56,718 nt of DNA from Clostridia bacterium (GTDB lineage Bacteria > Bacillota > DSM-12270 > Thermacetogeniales > Thermacetogeniaceae), in assembly GCA_902812385.1 (NCBI GenBank), contig CADDZD010000007.1, positions 1 through 56,718 of the forward strand. Direction: 5' to 3'. The notes below the pieces were generated by a model. The model was given only the letters and a program-made list of their open reading frames with translations, was not told the DNA's origin and made no database searches. The position numbers and the translations under genes are program-made. This document shows, one piece after another, positions 25,539 to 34,981 of the stretch. How positions within the stretch are numbered: position 1 is the first letter of the stretch; each line of letters opens with the position of its first letter.

Positions 25539-27806
25539 TTAGATATTGTTACCTTGCTGTTGTATGCCGGCAAATACTCTCTCCGCAGTTGCCGGTAGGT
25601 GTCTGATTCTGACTCCCACGGCGTCGTATATTGCATTGATAACTGCAGGAGTTATAGCAGTGGATAAAGCCTCAGCTATGCCTTTGGCCCCAAAAGGACC
25701 CGTCTTTTCGAGTTCCTCTACGGGGTACACTGCTATATCTGGACAATCCAGTGAAGTGGGAATTATATAGGTATCATAGTTACCTGTCAGAATATACCCG
25801 TCCTTTATCACTCCTTTTTCCATGATGGCATAACCCATTCCCATGACGGTGCCTCCTTCGGCCTGCCCTTCCAGCCCCTGGATGTTAATAACTCTCCCTG
25901 CATCGGGTATGCAAACAGATTCCAGAACTTCCACATACCCTGTACAGGTGTCTACCTCTACTAAAGCTATTTGAGTCACGGTTCCAAAAACAACGCATGG
26001 AAGACCCTCAAGACCTTCCACATCCTTATCCGCCGTTGGCATATCAAAATAGCCTGATCCTTTTATTGTTATTCTTTGCTTTTCCGCTAATAGGGCCAAT
26101 TCCGGAATAGACATCTGCCCTTTCTTACTGCAGACCTTATATTCATCAAAATAAACCTCGGCTGCCGGAACCTCCCAGTATTTCGAGACAAACTGTATTA
26201 TCTTGTGTTTTATTTCTTCGGCTGCCAACAGGATAGCATTGCCGCCCGCATAAATAGTTCTTGAAGCGGCTGTAATTCCGGAATCTGGGGTACACGATGA
26301 ATCGCCCATTATCACTTTGACCCTGCTAATTGGACAATGCAATAACTCCGCCGCCATCTGAGCAAAGGCTATATGATTGCCCTGTCCTATCTCCGGGCAA
26401 CCGATGAAAACCAGGTAATCACCCGCACCTGTCAGGGTGATATCTGCGGCACTGTAATCCGGAATTCCCCGGCCCAGCCCCACACCCTTAATTGAAGTAG
26501 CAATACCGACTCCGCGTTTCTTCCAAGGCTTTGTGACCTCTTTTTTTATCACTTCACGCCTGCGCCATAGTTCGGTTTCCTTCGCCTTAAGCAAGGTTGG
26601 TATTACGCCCATGGTCGTTGATAATGTATTGCCAAGCGGGCCTTTATCTCCTGTAACCAAGCCGTTCTTTAATCTTATTTCTAACGGATCTAACCCCAAT
26701 TCCCCGGCAATTATATCCATTTGGCTTTCCATGGCAAAAGTTATTTGAGGAACTCCAAAACCTCTCATCGCGGAACATGGGCTGTTGTTTGTATGAACGC
26801 AATACCCCGTAACTTCTAAATTAGGAACACGGTAAGCACCACATGCATGCCCTATAACATTGGTCAGGACAGGCCCTCCCAATCCTGCATAAGCTCCGGT
26901 ATCTGTTACTACTTCTACCTTATTTGCCAGCAAGGTACCGTCTTTCTTTACAGCGGTCTTCATGTTTATAAACATGGGATGCCGTTTCCAGCTAGTTCTA
27001 TTTGATTCTTCCCTTGTATTGACCACTTTGACTGGCCTTCCGGCTTTTAGTGCCATTACTGCAAGCTGGGGTTGGATAGTAAGATCGTCCTTCCCCCCGA
27101 ATGCCCCGCCAACCGGATTGGAGATAATCCTGATTTTTTCTTGGGGAATTCTCAGAACAGCGCTAAGCTGCCTTTGGTCCTGGGAGGGATACTGGGACCC
27201 GCACCAGATTGTTAAATGTCCTTCTTTATACTCGGCAACTCCGCCCTCCACCTCCAAATATACCGGAAACTGAACAGGGACATAATAGTCTCTTTCAACA
27301 ATCAAATACGCTTCTTTAAATGCTGCATCCACATCTCCATTTTTCACATGAGCCTGCAAAAGCACATTTCCTTTATCGTGTATTCCGGGAGCTTCAGCTT
27401 TAAGCGCTTCTCGAGGGTCGAATATCCCGGGAAGCTCTTCATACTTTACTCTGATACTAGCTGCTGCTTGTTCAGCAATCTCCCTCGTTTCAGCAACAAC
27501 GCCTGCTATAGGATCTCCTTCATATCTAACCCTATCCTCACAGAAAACAGGTTGGTCAGGAATGGCTATCCCATACCCGTTTAAACCCGGAACATCTTTA
27601 TATGTTACAACCGCAATAACGCCAGGTAACCTCTCAACCTCTGTTGTATCTATTTCTAAAATTCTGGCATGGGGTATCCCCGCCCGCACAATTTTTCCCC
27701 ATACCATATCAGGAAAGGTCAAATCTGTCATGTATTTGGTTCTACCCGTTGCCTTTTCCCATGCATCTTCTCTCACAACCGGCTTTCCAACCCACTTAAA
27801 CTTCAT
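25539..27806 (-). CDS. Xanthine dehydrogenase-type molybdenum-binding subunit (copy 2, without partner subunits nearby)
   Basis: This 755-residue large subunit resembles copy 1 along its length. Landmarks are GKPVVREDAWEKATGRTKYM, GGAFGGKDD, AMRGFGVPQ, the Mo-cofactor loop GQGNHIAF and the catalytic-Glu region GPFGAKGIAEA. It would hydroxylate a purine or related ring. No 2Fe-2S or FAD subunit gene lies next to it, so it must borrow partners (8276-8770 and 5128-5979) or use another electron relay. A 44-codon frame lies just upstream, and a deaminase gene precedes that. Confidence 0.9.
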   Translation of the reverse strand: MKFKWVGKPVVREDAWEKATGRTKYMTDLTFPDMVWGKIVRAGIPHARILEIDTTEVERLPGVIAVVTYKDVPGLNGYGIAIPDQPVFCEDRVRYEGDPIAGVVAETREIAEQAAASIRVKYEELPGIFDPREALKAEAPGIHDKGNVLLQAHVKNGDVDAAFKEAYLIVERDYYVPVQFPVYLEVEGGVAEYKEGHLTIWCGSQYPSQDQRQLSAVLRIPQEKIRIISNPVGGAFGGKDDLTIQPQLAVMALKAGRPVKVVNTREESNRTSWKRHPMFINMKTAVKKDGTLLANKVEVVTDTGAYAGLGGPVLTNVIGHACGAYRVPNLEVTGYCVHTNNSPCSAMRGFGVPQITFAMESQMDIIAGELGLDPLEIRLKNGLVTGDKGPLGNTLSTTMGVIPTLLKAKETELWRRREVIKKEVTKPWKKRGVGIATSIKGVGLGRGIPDYSAADITLTGAGDYLVFIGCPEIGQGNHIAFAQMAAELLHCPISRVKVIMGDSSCTPDSGITAASRTIYAGGNAILLAAEEIKHKIIQFVSKYWEVPAAEVYFDEYKVCSKKGQMSIPELALLAEKQRITIKGSGYFDMPTADKDVEGLEGLPCVVFGTVTQIALVEVDTCTGYVEVLESVCIPDAGRVINIQGLEGQAEGGTVMGMGYAIMEKGVIKDGYILTGNYDTYIIPTSLDCPDIAVYPVEELEKTGPFGAKGIAEALSTAITPAVINAIYDAVGVRIRHLPATAERVFAGIQQQGNNI

Positions 27807-27836
27807 AGACCCTCACCCATCCGTTTTTTATTTAAA

Positions 27837-27971
27837 CTATTCCTCCTTGCCCACCACGGTAAAATTCACTAGTTTTGCCGGGTATACTCCCGCTGTACAA
27901 TATGCGGTTGATTTGAAAGTGAAAAACCGCACCGGAGTCACGTGTTTCCCAGGCACATCCACTTTTACCAT
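27837..27971 (-). CDS. Small ORF upstream of molybdenum hydroxylase copy 2
   Basis: This 44-codon frame starts with ATG and ends 30 nt before the hydroxylase gene. The product runs MVKVDVPGKHVTPVRFF and ends LVNFTVVGKEE; I recognise no family. Its ribosome site is weak (AGGA about 14 nt upstream). A comparable frame precedes the other stand-alone hydroxylase gene at 37762 and ends in a similar VMGKEGED tail. That is the main reason for taking it seriously. It may be a small conserved protein, a leader peptide or chance. Confidence 0.4.
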   Translation of the reverse strand: MVKVDVPGKHVTPVRFFTFKSTAYCTAGVYPAKLVNFTVVGKEE

Positions 27972-27987
27972 CTAATAGTTATCATTC

Positions 27988-29349
27988 CTAAAACCTGTTA
28001 TAAACCTTGGCTACTTCTTGGGCAGCCTGTTCTTTAATTATCTCTTCGTCTACCCCTGTTAATTTGCCATCCTTGCAAACTATTTTGCCGTTAATAATAG
28101 TAAAATCTACAGGTCGGCTATAACCAACAGTGGCAAGAAAAGCGGCGGGATCCAACAATGCCCCCACCAGTTCAAGCCTGCTTACATTAATCATAAACAG
28201 GTCCGCGGCCTTTCCCACAGAAATTGAGCCAATGTCGTTTCTGCCAAGTAATTTAGCGCTGCCTACAGTAGCAAGCTTTAGAATTTGATACCCTGTAGGC
28301 GCCTTATTGCTTGAATTTAACCGGTGCAACAAGTATCCAATTTTAATGTCCGCCATTAAGTTCGAAGCATCGTTGCTTCCACAACCGTCCACAGCCAGAC
28401 CAACCGGAACATTTTTCTCCAACATCTGCGGTATCTTAGCAATCCCGGAGGATATCTTCATATTTGACACAGGGCAATGGGCCACGCCGGTCTGTGTTTG
28501 GCTCAGAATGTCAATCTCTTCATCAGTAAAGTGAATACCATGTGCATACCAAACATCGCTACCTACCCAACCGCAATCCTCCGCCCAAGCCAACGGTCTT
28601 TTACCGTAGGTCTCCAAGCAATATTTTTCCTCATCTAGAGTTTCCGCCAGATGGGTATGCAGCCTAACCTTTTTGTCCCTTGCTAATTTTGCTGATTCAA
28701 TCATAACATCTGAATCCACCGAAAAAGGAGAACAGGGCGCTAAAACAACCTGTCTCATGGAGAATTCTCCCGGGTCGTGATATCGTTCAACAACCCTTAA
28801 GCTGTCTTCCAAAACTTCGTCTAAGGTTTCTACCAGATCATCGGGGGGCAGGCCGCCTTCTTTTTTACCCCTGGTGAAACAGCTTCTACCTGCGTGGAAA
28901 CGAAGGCCAAGAGCCTCGGCTGCCTCAAACTGCCGATCAATCATATTTCTGCCCTTCCCTCGCGGAAAAGCAAAATGGTGGTCAAACATTGTCGTACCAC
29001 CGTACTTAATAAATTCTCCCATGGCCACCATCGAACTATAGTAAAGGTAATCAGGAGTGACGTTTGTCCATACATTATAAAGAAACAGCAACCAGTCAAA
29101 GAGTTCAAATGCCTGAATTTGCGGTATGTTACGGCTGAAAGCCTGCAGCAAATGGTGATGGCTGTTAACTAAACCGGGGTAAACAAACATCTCTTGGGCG
29201 TTGATGACCTCGGCATTATCCGCGGCAAGGTCTTCCCCAAGTGCAACTATTTTTGAGCCGTCGATCAAAATACTCTGCCCGGTAAGGACCCTGTCTTCCG
29301 TATCACAGGTAACAATTGCCCTTGCGTTTTTAATTAATAATTTAGACAT
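27988..29349 (-). CDS. Amidohydrolase, 8-oxoguanine deaminase-like
   Basis: This 453-residue metal-dependent deaminase of the TRZ/ATZ/8-oxoguanine deaminase group shows the metal motif YPGLVNSHHHLLQAFSRN, GGTTMFDHHFAFP, LAPCSPFSVD, RLHTHLAET, YAHGIHFTDEE, CPVSNMKISSG and the Asp in LAVDGCGSND. Members deaminate 8-oxoguanine, guanine-like rings or s-triazines. In this purine context it probably converts an amino-purine to an oxo-purine before hydroxylation. GGGGAGG lies 5 nt before the ATG. The exact substrate is uncertain. Confidence 0.8.
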   Translation of the reverse strand: MSKLLIKNARAIVTCDTEDRVLTGQSILIDGSKIVALGEDLAADNAEVINAQEMFVYPGLVNSHHHLLQAFSRNIPQIQAFELFDWLLFLYNVWTNVTPDYLYYSSMVAMGEFIKYGGTTMFDHHFAFPRGKGRNMIDRQFEAAEALGLRFHAGRSCFTRGKKEGGLPPDDLVETLDEVLEDSLRVVERYHDPGEFSMRQVVLAPCSPFSVDSDVMIESAKLARDKKVRLHTHLAETLDEEKYCLETYGKRPLAWAEDCGWVGSDVWYAHGIHFTDEEIDILSQTQTGVAHCPVSNMKISSGIAKIPQMLEKNVPVGLAVDGCGSNDASNLMADIKIGYLLHRLNSSNKAPTGYQILKLATVGSAKLLGRNDIGSISVGKAADLFMINVSRLELVGALLDPAAFLATVGYSRPVDFTIINGKIVCKDGKLTGVDEEIIKEQAAQEVAKVYNRF

Positions 29350-29576
29350 TTTAACCTCCCCTTTAGTTTTATGTAGTAGCTGAACACACTATATTATCAA
29401 ATCAAAGAACCAGAAGCCGCATGGACCAAGGGTTTCAGGGAATACGTTTTTAGAGGTGTGTACATATAATTGATTAAGAAAAGCTATCCAAAGATCTTCG
29501 GGGAACTAATATCAAATCCAGGCATCATTGTGGCGATATCATTTTAAGAGCCTGTCTTTGGGAGGAATATAGTACT

Positions 29577-31172
29577 CTACCTGTTTTCGAAATTTATCAG
29601 CGGCAAGATTTTAAGGGCTATTTCTACATTTAAGCGATCATAGGAGTACTTTAAATTAACCCTACAAATTTTCTCAATAACTGAGATCCTATACCTTACA
29701 GTGTTGGGATGTATATACATTTTTTGTGCAGTCTCCCTATAGTTGTAGCCGCTTTCAATAAAACAGATTAATGTATCTATTAACTCAGAACTGTTATCTT
29801 TCTGTTCTAAAGGTTTCAGGTAATCCTCATAGTACCTCTCCATTTCCTGACTTACATCCGGCAATCTTAAGAGCCTGTAAAATCCGAGCCTGCTGAATAA
29901 GTAGATCTTGGGTTTTAAGTCAAGGCAGGAACCAATTTTAATAGCGTTCTTCGCCTCCTCAAAACTTTTCTTGACGTCCGAAAAGGTAGCAGGTCTTCCT
30001 ATCCCAACAATTATGTCAGGGCACCTTAAGTCCTTCATTAGTTGCCGGTAAAGCTTTTCAATTAATGGCAGATACTTCTTCTGATCGTTAGGAATAAACA
30101 GGGCAATATTGCTATTATCCAACGGGCCGAATACTATACTTTTTCCTAATATGTTTGTCACCGCACAATCAATAACTTCAACATGTTTATTATCAAAAAC
30201 ATTGACAACTTTAGGGTTAAAATTGATATAAACTACAATACCTTCTTCCGGAAGTTCAAAAGCCAATTCACCTGCTTGAAAGACAGCCTCTTCCCAGGTA
30301 TACTGGCCATTTAAAAAACATTCCAAAAAAGTCTTTCTATATTTACGTTGAACATGGATAATGGAATTTATCCTTTTAAGTTCCATAGCGCATGCCGAAG
30401 CAGCGCAATCTAGCAGGATATAATCTTCCTTAACATATTCCCTACCCCCTTTCAACAGAAGTATTTTCCCCTGAGTTTTTCCTTTTTCGATTATATCTGC
30501 TGCAAGCCACTCAAAAACCTTACCGTTTCTCTCATAATAAAAACTGTCTACGTTAAGCGAAAGTTTATTATTGTTGAATCTCTTGCGCCACTTTGGTGTC
30601 GTTACAGGAAAATCTTCAGGGATCATGTCACAAGGGTAGGCCAAAAACTGCTCATTGAATATAATTACTACACCTAACCCCGTCCACTTATAAAGTGATT
30701 TAACAACACCCATTAACCCCTCTTCATAGATGCTTTCATTAATTTCTTTATAAACTTCATCCTCGCGTTTTACTTCTTTAGTAGTTCTTGAGATTAAATT
30801 CGAGGTTATAAATTCATATATATCAGTATAGGCATATTCGTCCGGTATACTTATCAATGGGAAATTCAATTCATCAGCTGTTACTTTCATAATTTTCGGT
30901 AATTGATTATTGAAAAATCTTAATTTCATACCTAAGCCTGTTACTCTACTCCTGGCCAGATTTTTTACTACTTCTTTTTGACCGCTTTCATCATTTAACA
31001 GGCTGTATGCTGTAGTAATTACTAATTCTCCACCTTTCATGTATCTTGGTGCGTCCGGCGAATCTAAAACTGTTACAGAGGTAACCATGTTGGAAAGCCC
31101 TCTTTCACCTGCTAACACTTTTGCAGAGGAAAAAAAGGCACAAGATAACAGATCCTGTAAGCTTATTTCCAT
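29577..31172 (-). CDS. PucR-family transcriptional regulator
   Basis: This 531-residue regulator has the N-terminal PucR domain (starting MEISLQDLLSC, with LDSPDAPRYMKGGELVITT), a central GGDEF-like CdaR-type region, and a C-terminal HTH_30 domain (NYRETAQKMYIHPNTVRYR). PucR proteins control purine catabolism in Gram-positive bacteria. I chose ATG at 31172, which has AGGAGG 7 nt upstream. It lies amid the purine genes, after a MoeA-like gene, and is a second candidate controller besides the sigma-54 activator. Its operator is not known from the sequence. Confidence 0.9.
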   Translation of the reverse strand: MEISLQDLLSCAFFSSAKVLAGERGLSNMVTSVTVLDSPDAPRYMKGGELVITTAYSLLNDESGQKEVVKNLARSRVTGLGMKLRFFNNQLPKIMKVTADELNFPLISIPDEYAYTDIYEFITSNLISRTTKEVKREDEVYKEINESIYEEGLMGVVKSLYKWTGLGVVIIFNEQFLAYPCDMIPEDFPVTTPKWRKRFNNNKLSLNVDSFYYERNGKVFEWLAADIIEKGKTQGKILLLKGGREYVKEDYILLDCAASACAMELKRINSIIHVQRKYRKTFLECFLNGQYTWEEAVFQAGELAFELPEEGIVVYINFNPKVVNVFDNKHVEVIDCAVTNILGKSIVFGPLDNSNIALFIPNDQKKYLPLIEKLYRQLMKDLRCPDIIVGIGRPATFSDVKKSFEEAKNAIKIGSCLDLKPKIYLFSRLGFYRLLRLPDVSQEMERYYEDYLKPLEQKDNSSELIDTLICFIESGYNYRETAQKMYIHPNTVRYRISVIEKICRVNLKYSYDRLNVEIALKILPLINFENR

Positions 31173-31215
31173 CAAGGCACCTCCTGTATGATACTTGCTT
31201 TATTTTGGAAACCAT

Positions 31216-32256
31216 TTACCTTTCTGAGCTCGCCAAACCGAAACTACACCGCGGGTAATGGCACTCCGGGCAGCTGCGGCAAAGACCACCGTGCGCCAGG
31301 GCCACTATATCCTTCCGGGTTAATCTTTCCCCGGCTAATAATCGAGGCAGAACCAGGTCCAAGATAGTTGTGCGGAAATACATGCCACAGGCAGGTACCC
31401 CAATGACCGGTATCCTATCTTTGTAAGCAAGCAAAAACATGGCTCCGGGCAGCACGGGTGCTCCGTATTTTTCAATATATGCACCGCTCATGGCTATCCC
31501 CTGGGGTGTGACATCATCCGGATCAACCGACATACCGCCGCTTACCATAACCAGCCGATTCCCTTCTGCTATCATCTCCTCAATTAGTCGAGCAATCATT
31601 TGGGGTTCGTCCGATGCATACTTTAGATCTCGGACATGTGATCCGAGAGACTCCACTTTTTTCCGGAGGACCGGTCCAAAGGCATCTTTAACTCGCCCGG
31701 CAAAAACCTCACCGCCGGTGACAATGATTCCCACATCTAGAGATTGATACGGAATTACCCTTACGACCTTCCCCTGTTCGGCGGAAATTATTTCTACCGC
31801 TCTCACCACTTCTTCTTTGACCGCGAGTGGAATCACCTTTGTTCCGGCCAGCATATCTCCCTCTGTGACAGGAGTATTATTGGGTAAAGTAGACAAAATA
31901 ACTTCCCGAAGTTCGTTAATTGCCTCCAGAGCAGGAACATTAATTTTCAAAAGCCCTGACCTGGTAGCATAAAGGTTGACCCGGCTTTCCTTCGGCTCGG
32001 AACACCTAACCCCCTCACCGGCCACAGCCCGGCCTAAACGTATTCCGGCCTCATCCTCATGTACATCGTCTGCCTCCAGTTCCACAACATAAACTCTTTC
32101 CTTGCCGAGCTTGAGCAACTCAGGGATATCATCCTCACTTATAATATGTCCCTTCTTAAAAGCTACGCCCTTAAACTCGCCCGGAACGACTTTCGTGATA
32201 TCATGGGATAGAACCTTTCCTACTGCTTCTTCAACGGGGATTACTTGAGTCCGCAT
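31216..32256 (-). CDS. MoeA-like molybdopterin-binding protein with C-terminal Cys cluster
   Basis: This 346-residue protein contains a MoCF/MoeA-type molybdopterin-binding domain (VGIIVTGGEVFAGRVKDAFG, then VMVSGGMSVDPDDVTP). It is shorter than MoeA. The C-terminus has a Cys-rich tail, CRSCPECHYPRCSFG, that could bind a metal or cluster. Such stand-alone proteins accompany molybdenum hydroxylases in clostridia. It probably helps insert molybdenum or modify the cofactor; this is an inference. GGAGG lies 10 nt before the ATG. Confidence 0.8.
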   Translation of the reverse strand: MRTQVIPVEEAVGKVLSHDITKVVPGEFKGVAFKKGHIISEDDIPELLKLGKERVYVVELEADDVHEDEAGIRLGRAVAGEGVRCSEPKESRVNLYATRSGLLKINVPALEAINELREVILSTLPNNTPVTEGDMLAGTKVIPLAVKEEVVRAVEIISAEQGKVVRVIPYQSLDVGIIVTGGEVFAGRVKDAFGPVLRKKVESLGSHVRDLKYASDEPQMIARLIEEMIAEGNRLVMVSGGMSVDPDDVTPQGIAMSGAYIEKYGAPVLPGAMFLLAYKDRIPVIGVPACGMYFRTTILDLVLPRLLAGERLTRKDIVALAHGGLCRSCPECHYPRCSFGLASSER

Positions 32257-32383
32257 GTAAAACCAACCTCCGTTTCCTACCTGGATGCTTCCCTTATCAC
32301 GACTGCCGCCACTTTTTTGGATATCATGTTATCTCAAACGACGATATTATCCCGGTTACCGGCCAAGCTTTCCAACCCAAGAT

Positions 32384-33769
32384 CTACATCAAGATAGGTC
32401 TGTTCCGTTTCAATAATTTTCCGCTCCCCAAAGCCCCGATAAACCTCCCGTTTTCAACTATCAGTTTCCCTCTAGATATGGTTGCAACGGGAAAACCCTT
32501 GAGCGTAAAATTTTCGTACGGAGTATAATCTACATTTTCATGCAGGATTCCTTTTGTCAGGATTACCTCCTTTTCCGGATCAATAATTACGATATCGGCG
32601 TCACTGCCAATAGCAATCGTCCCTTTTTGGGGATACAATCCAAAAATCTTCGCGGGATTGGTAGACGTAATCTCAACAAACCGCCGCACACTCAATTTCC
32701 CTCTGGCTACACCAAGGCCGTAAAGAAGTGCCAGCCTTGTTTCAATTCCAGGTAAACCGCTGGGTATGTTACCGAAAAAGTCCTTCCCAAGCTCTTTTTG
32801 TCCCTTAAAATTAAAGGGGCAGTGATCGGTGGCGACAACCTGAAGTTTTCCCTTTACCAAACCATCCCACAGAACATGCTGGTGTTCCCTAGAACGTAAA
32901 GGAGGAGACAAGACATATTTCGCTCCCTGGAAATCGGGCTCCTCATACTTTTCCATTGATAAAAACAAATACTGCGGACATGTTTCAGCCATTACGGGAT
33001 ACCCCTCGTCCCGAGCCTTAACAACTTCTACAAAGGAATCCCTGCAGGTTACGTGTACAATGTATATCGGAGCTTCTACAATTCTTGCAAGCTTAATTGC
33101 CCTTCCTGTTGCCTCACCCTCTACAAATGGCGGCCTGCTCAGCGGGTGATACCTGGGCTCAATTTTTCCGGTAGCCTTGAATTCTTTCACCATGTAATCG
33201 ATCATGTAAAAGTTTTCTGCATGGACACAAACCAGCCCGCCGTAGTCCCTTGTCTTAACCAGAACCTTTATCAGTTCACCGTCATTCACCCTAAAATCGT
33301 AGGTCATGTAAAGCTTAAAACTGGGATAGCCGTCCTGAATCAGGGATGGTATTAGGGCCAGTGTCTCATCATTTATAACTGTGGGTGAAATGTGAAAGCT
33401 ATAATCGATTACGGCTTTACCTTCCGCTTCCCGGTGCCTTTTTTCAATTGCTTCCTTAAGGGATTCCCCTCTATCCTGGGTTACGAAATCAATTATGGTT
33501 GTGGTGCCACCGCAGGCCGCGGCAATCGTACCGGTAGTAAAATCATCACTGGAAACTGTTTGTCCAACATGCAAATCCAGGTGAGTATGAACATCGATCC
33601 CACCAGGGAAAAGATATTTCCCTTCAGCGTTTATTACCCGTTCGCCGTTTTTTTGCAAAACGTCTTCTATCGCAGCGATCTTTCCTTCCTTGATACCTAT
33701 GTCCTTTAAAAACACCCCTGCTTCGGTTACAATCCTGCCACCCTTAATTATAAGATCATATTTTTCCAT
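32384..33769 (-). CDS. Dihydropyrimidinase/hydantoinase-type cyclic amidase (HyuA-like)
   Basis: This 461-residue enzyme of the D-hydantoinase/dihydropyrimidinase family shows the metal motif FPGGIDVHTHLD, the carboxylated-lysine region SFKLYMTYDF, the HAEN and VHVT metal ligands and the late VATDHCPF. It hydrolyses cyclic ureides or imides to open rings. I chose ATG at 33769 because CAGGAG lies upstream at good spacing; a longer frame adds nine residues. In E. coli, hyuA lies in the anaerobic purine cluster with ygeW, ygeY and ssnA, and the same neighbours occur here. It probably opens a five- or six-membered purine breakdown product. Confidence 0.9.
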   Translation of the reverse strand: MEKYDLIIKGGRIVTEAGVFLKDIGIKEGKIAAIEDVLQKNGERVINAEGKYLFPGGIDVHTHLDLHVGQTVSSDDFTTGTIAAACGGTTTIIDFVTQDRGESLKEAIEKRHREAEGKAVIDYSFHISPTVINDETLALIPSLIQDGYPSFKLYMTYDFRVNDGELIKVLVKTRDYGGLVCVHAENFYMIDYMVKEFKATGKIEPRYHPLSRPPFVEGEATGRAIKLARIVEAPIYIVHVTCRDSFVEVVKARDEGYPVMAETCPQYLFLSMEKYEEPDFQGAKYVLSPPLRSREHQHVLWDGLVKGKLQVVATDHCPFNFKGQKELGKDFFGNIPSGLPGIETRLALLYGLGVARGKLSVRRFVEITSTNPAKIFGLYPQKGTIAIGSDADIVIIDPEKEVILTKGILHENVDYTPYENFTLKGFPVATISRGKLIVENGRFIGALGSGKLLKRNRPILM

Positions 33770-33866
33770 AATATTTTCTCCTGCCATTATAAACAAGGGT
33801 TCCTCTGGCTCCAGCTGGTATGCTGCAGCCAGAGAATTTGCTCCTGCGATAACCAGATGGCCGGGA

Positions 33867-34952
33867 TTATATTGGTATGCTCAAGGCCTTATGCTGGCAG
33901 CGGGTTACACACAAACCGCAGCCAAAACACCTCTCGGCATCGATCTCCAGTTTATCCGTTCGAGAAATCGCCTGATAGGGACAACTAGTTTCACAGATGC
34001 TGCAAAGTTTACACTTTTCATGATCTACCACCGGAACCTTTGGGTATGTCCTCAAAACCCTTTCGGATGCTTTCTTGATGGCCAGTCCTTTAATATCCTC
34101 TACGCAGGAGTAGCCATGGGAGTCGAGAAATTCATCTAATTCTCTGACAATTTTGCCGTAAACCTTCGGTCCCTGGAGAATTGCCGCGGTGCAGACCTGA
34201 ACTGCTGAGGCCCCGGCCATTAACATTTCCACCGCGTCCCGACCCGTTGTGATACCTCCTACCCCGAAAATCGGGATTTTCACCGCCCTTGCAGCATCGA
34301 ATACACAACGCAGGGCCAGAGGCTTGATAGCAGGTCCGGATAACCAACCGTAACCCTCTTTACTGCCCATATAGGGGAAGCCTGTTTCTACATCTATGCC
34401 GAAGCATGGACCAAAAGAGTTGATCATCACAAGCCCGTCCGCACCGGCTTCTTCTACTGCCAGGGCAATTTCCTGGATGTTGCTATGAGGAGACAATTTA
34501 ACGAAGACTGGTACATCCACCACATCCTTGGCTGCCTTCAAAGCATCGGTGATAGGGGATATATCGTTGCCCACATAGTGGGTAGATAGTTCCATGGCAT
34601 CGGCATAAGGTTTTACTAGTTTGGCTAATTCAGAGATTTGTTCTGCGGTGTAACCAAGCCCGATTATTACAGGAAGACCGGTTTCTCTAGCTTTTCTATA
34701 CTCGTGCTCAATCCATTGTTCTTTGGGCAGTTCTGACCACAACTCAGCATTCAGAAACCCCCCTCTGACTTCGGCCATGCAGGGTCTCGGCACATCGGCA
34801 GGTACTACCGAAACTGTCTTTGTAACAATACCTCCTGCTCCACCGGCTGCAGCGGCCTTGGCCATATCACCGTCCCTAACGGGAGGTCCGGCTGCCGGCA
34901 TAACCGGATTGCGAAATTCTATTCCGCAAATATTTACGTTTAACTTGGCCAT
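33867..34952 (-). CDS. PreA-like dihydropyrimidine dehydrogenase/dihydroorotate dehydrogenase-family Fe-S protein
   Basis: This 361-residue protein has an FMN-binding TIM barrel (starting KLNVNICGIEFRNPVMPAAG, with VKLSPHSNIQEIAL and the phosphate loop PIFGVGGITTGRDAVEMLMAG). A C-terminal two-[4Fe-4S] ferredoxin domain follows, with CKLCSICETSCP and CFGCGLCVTRC. PreA-type proteins reduce pyrimidine rings, usually with a PreT partner, which I do not see here. Next to a hydantoinase and a fused hydroxylase it could reduce a purine-derived ring before hydrolysis. The ATG has AAGGGGG 8 nt upstream. Confidence 0.85.
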   Translation of the reverse strand: MAKLNVNICGIEFRNPVMPAAGPPVRDGDMAKAAAAGGAGGIVTKTVSVVPADVPRPCMAEVRGGFLNAELWSELPKEQWIEHEYRKARETGLPVIIGLGYTAEQISELAKLVKPYADAMELSTHYVGNDISPITDALKAAKDVVDVPVFVKLSPHSNIQEIALAVEEAGADGLVMINSFGPCFGIDVETGFPYMGSKEGYGWLSGPAIKPLALRCVFDAARAVKIPIFGVGGITTGRDAVEMLMAGASAVQVCTAAILQGPKVYGKIVRELDEFLDSHGYSCVEDIKGLAIKKASERVLRTYPKVPVVDHEKCKLCSICETSCPYQAISRTDKLEIDAERCFGCGLCVTRCQHKALSIPI

Positions 34953-34981
34953 TCCAGCATCCCCCTTAAATTAATTGCTCT

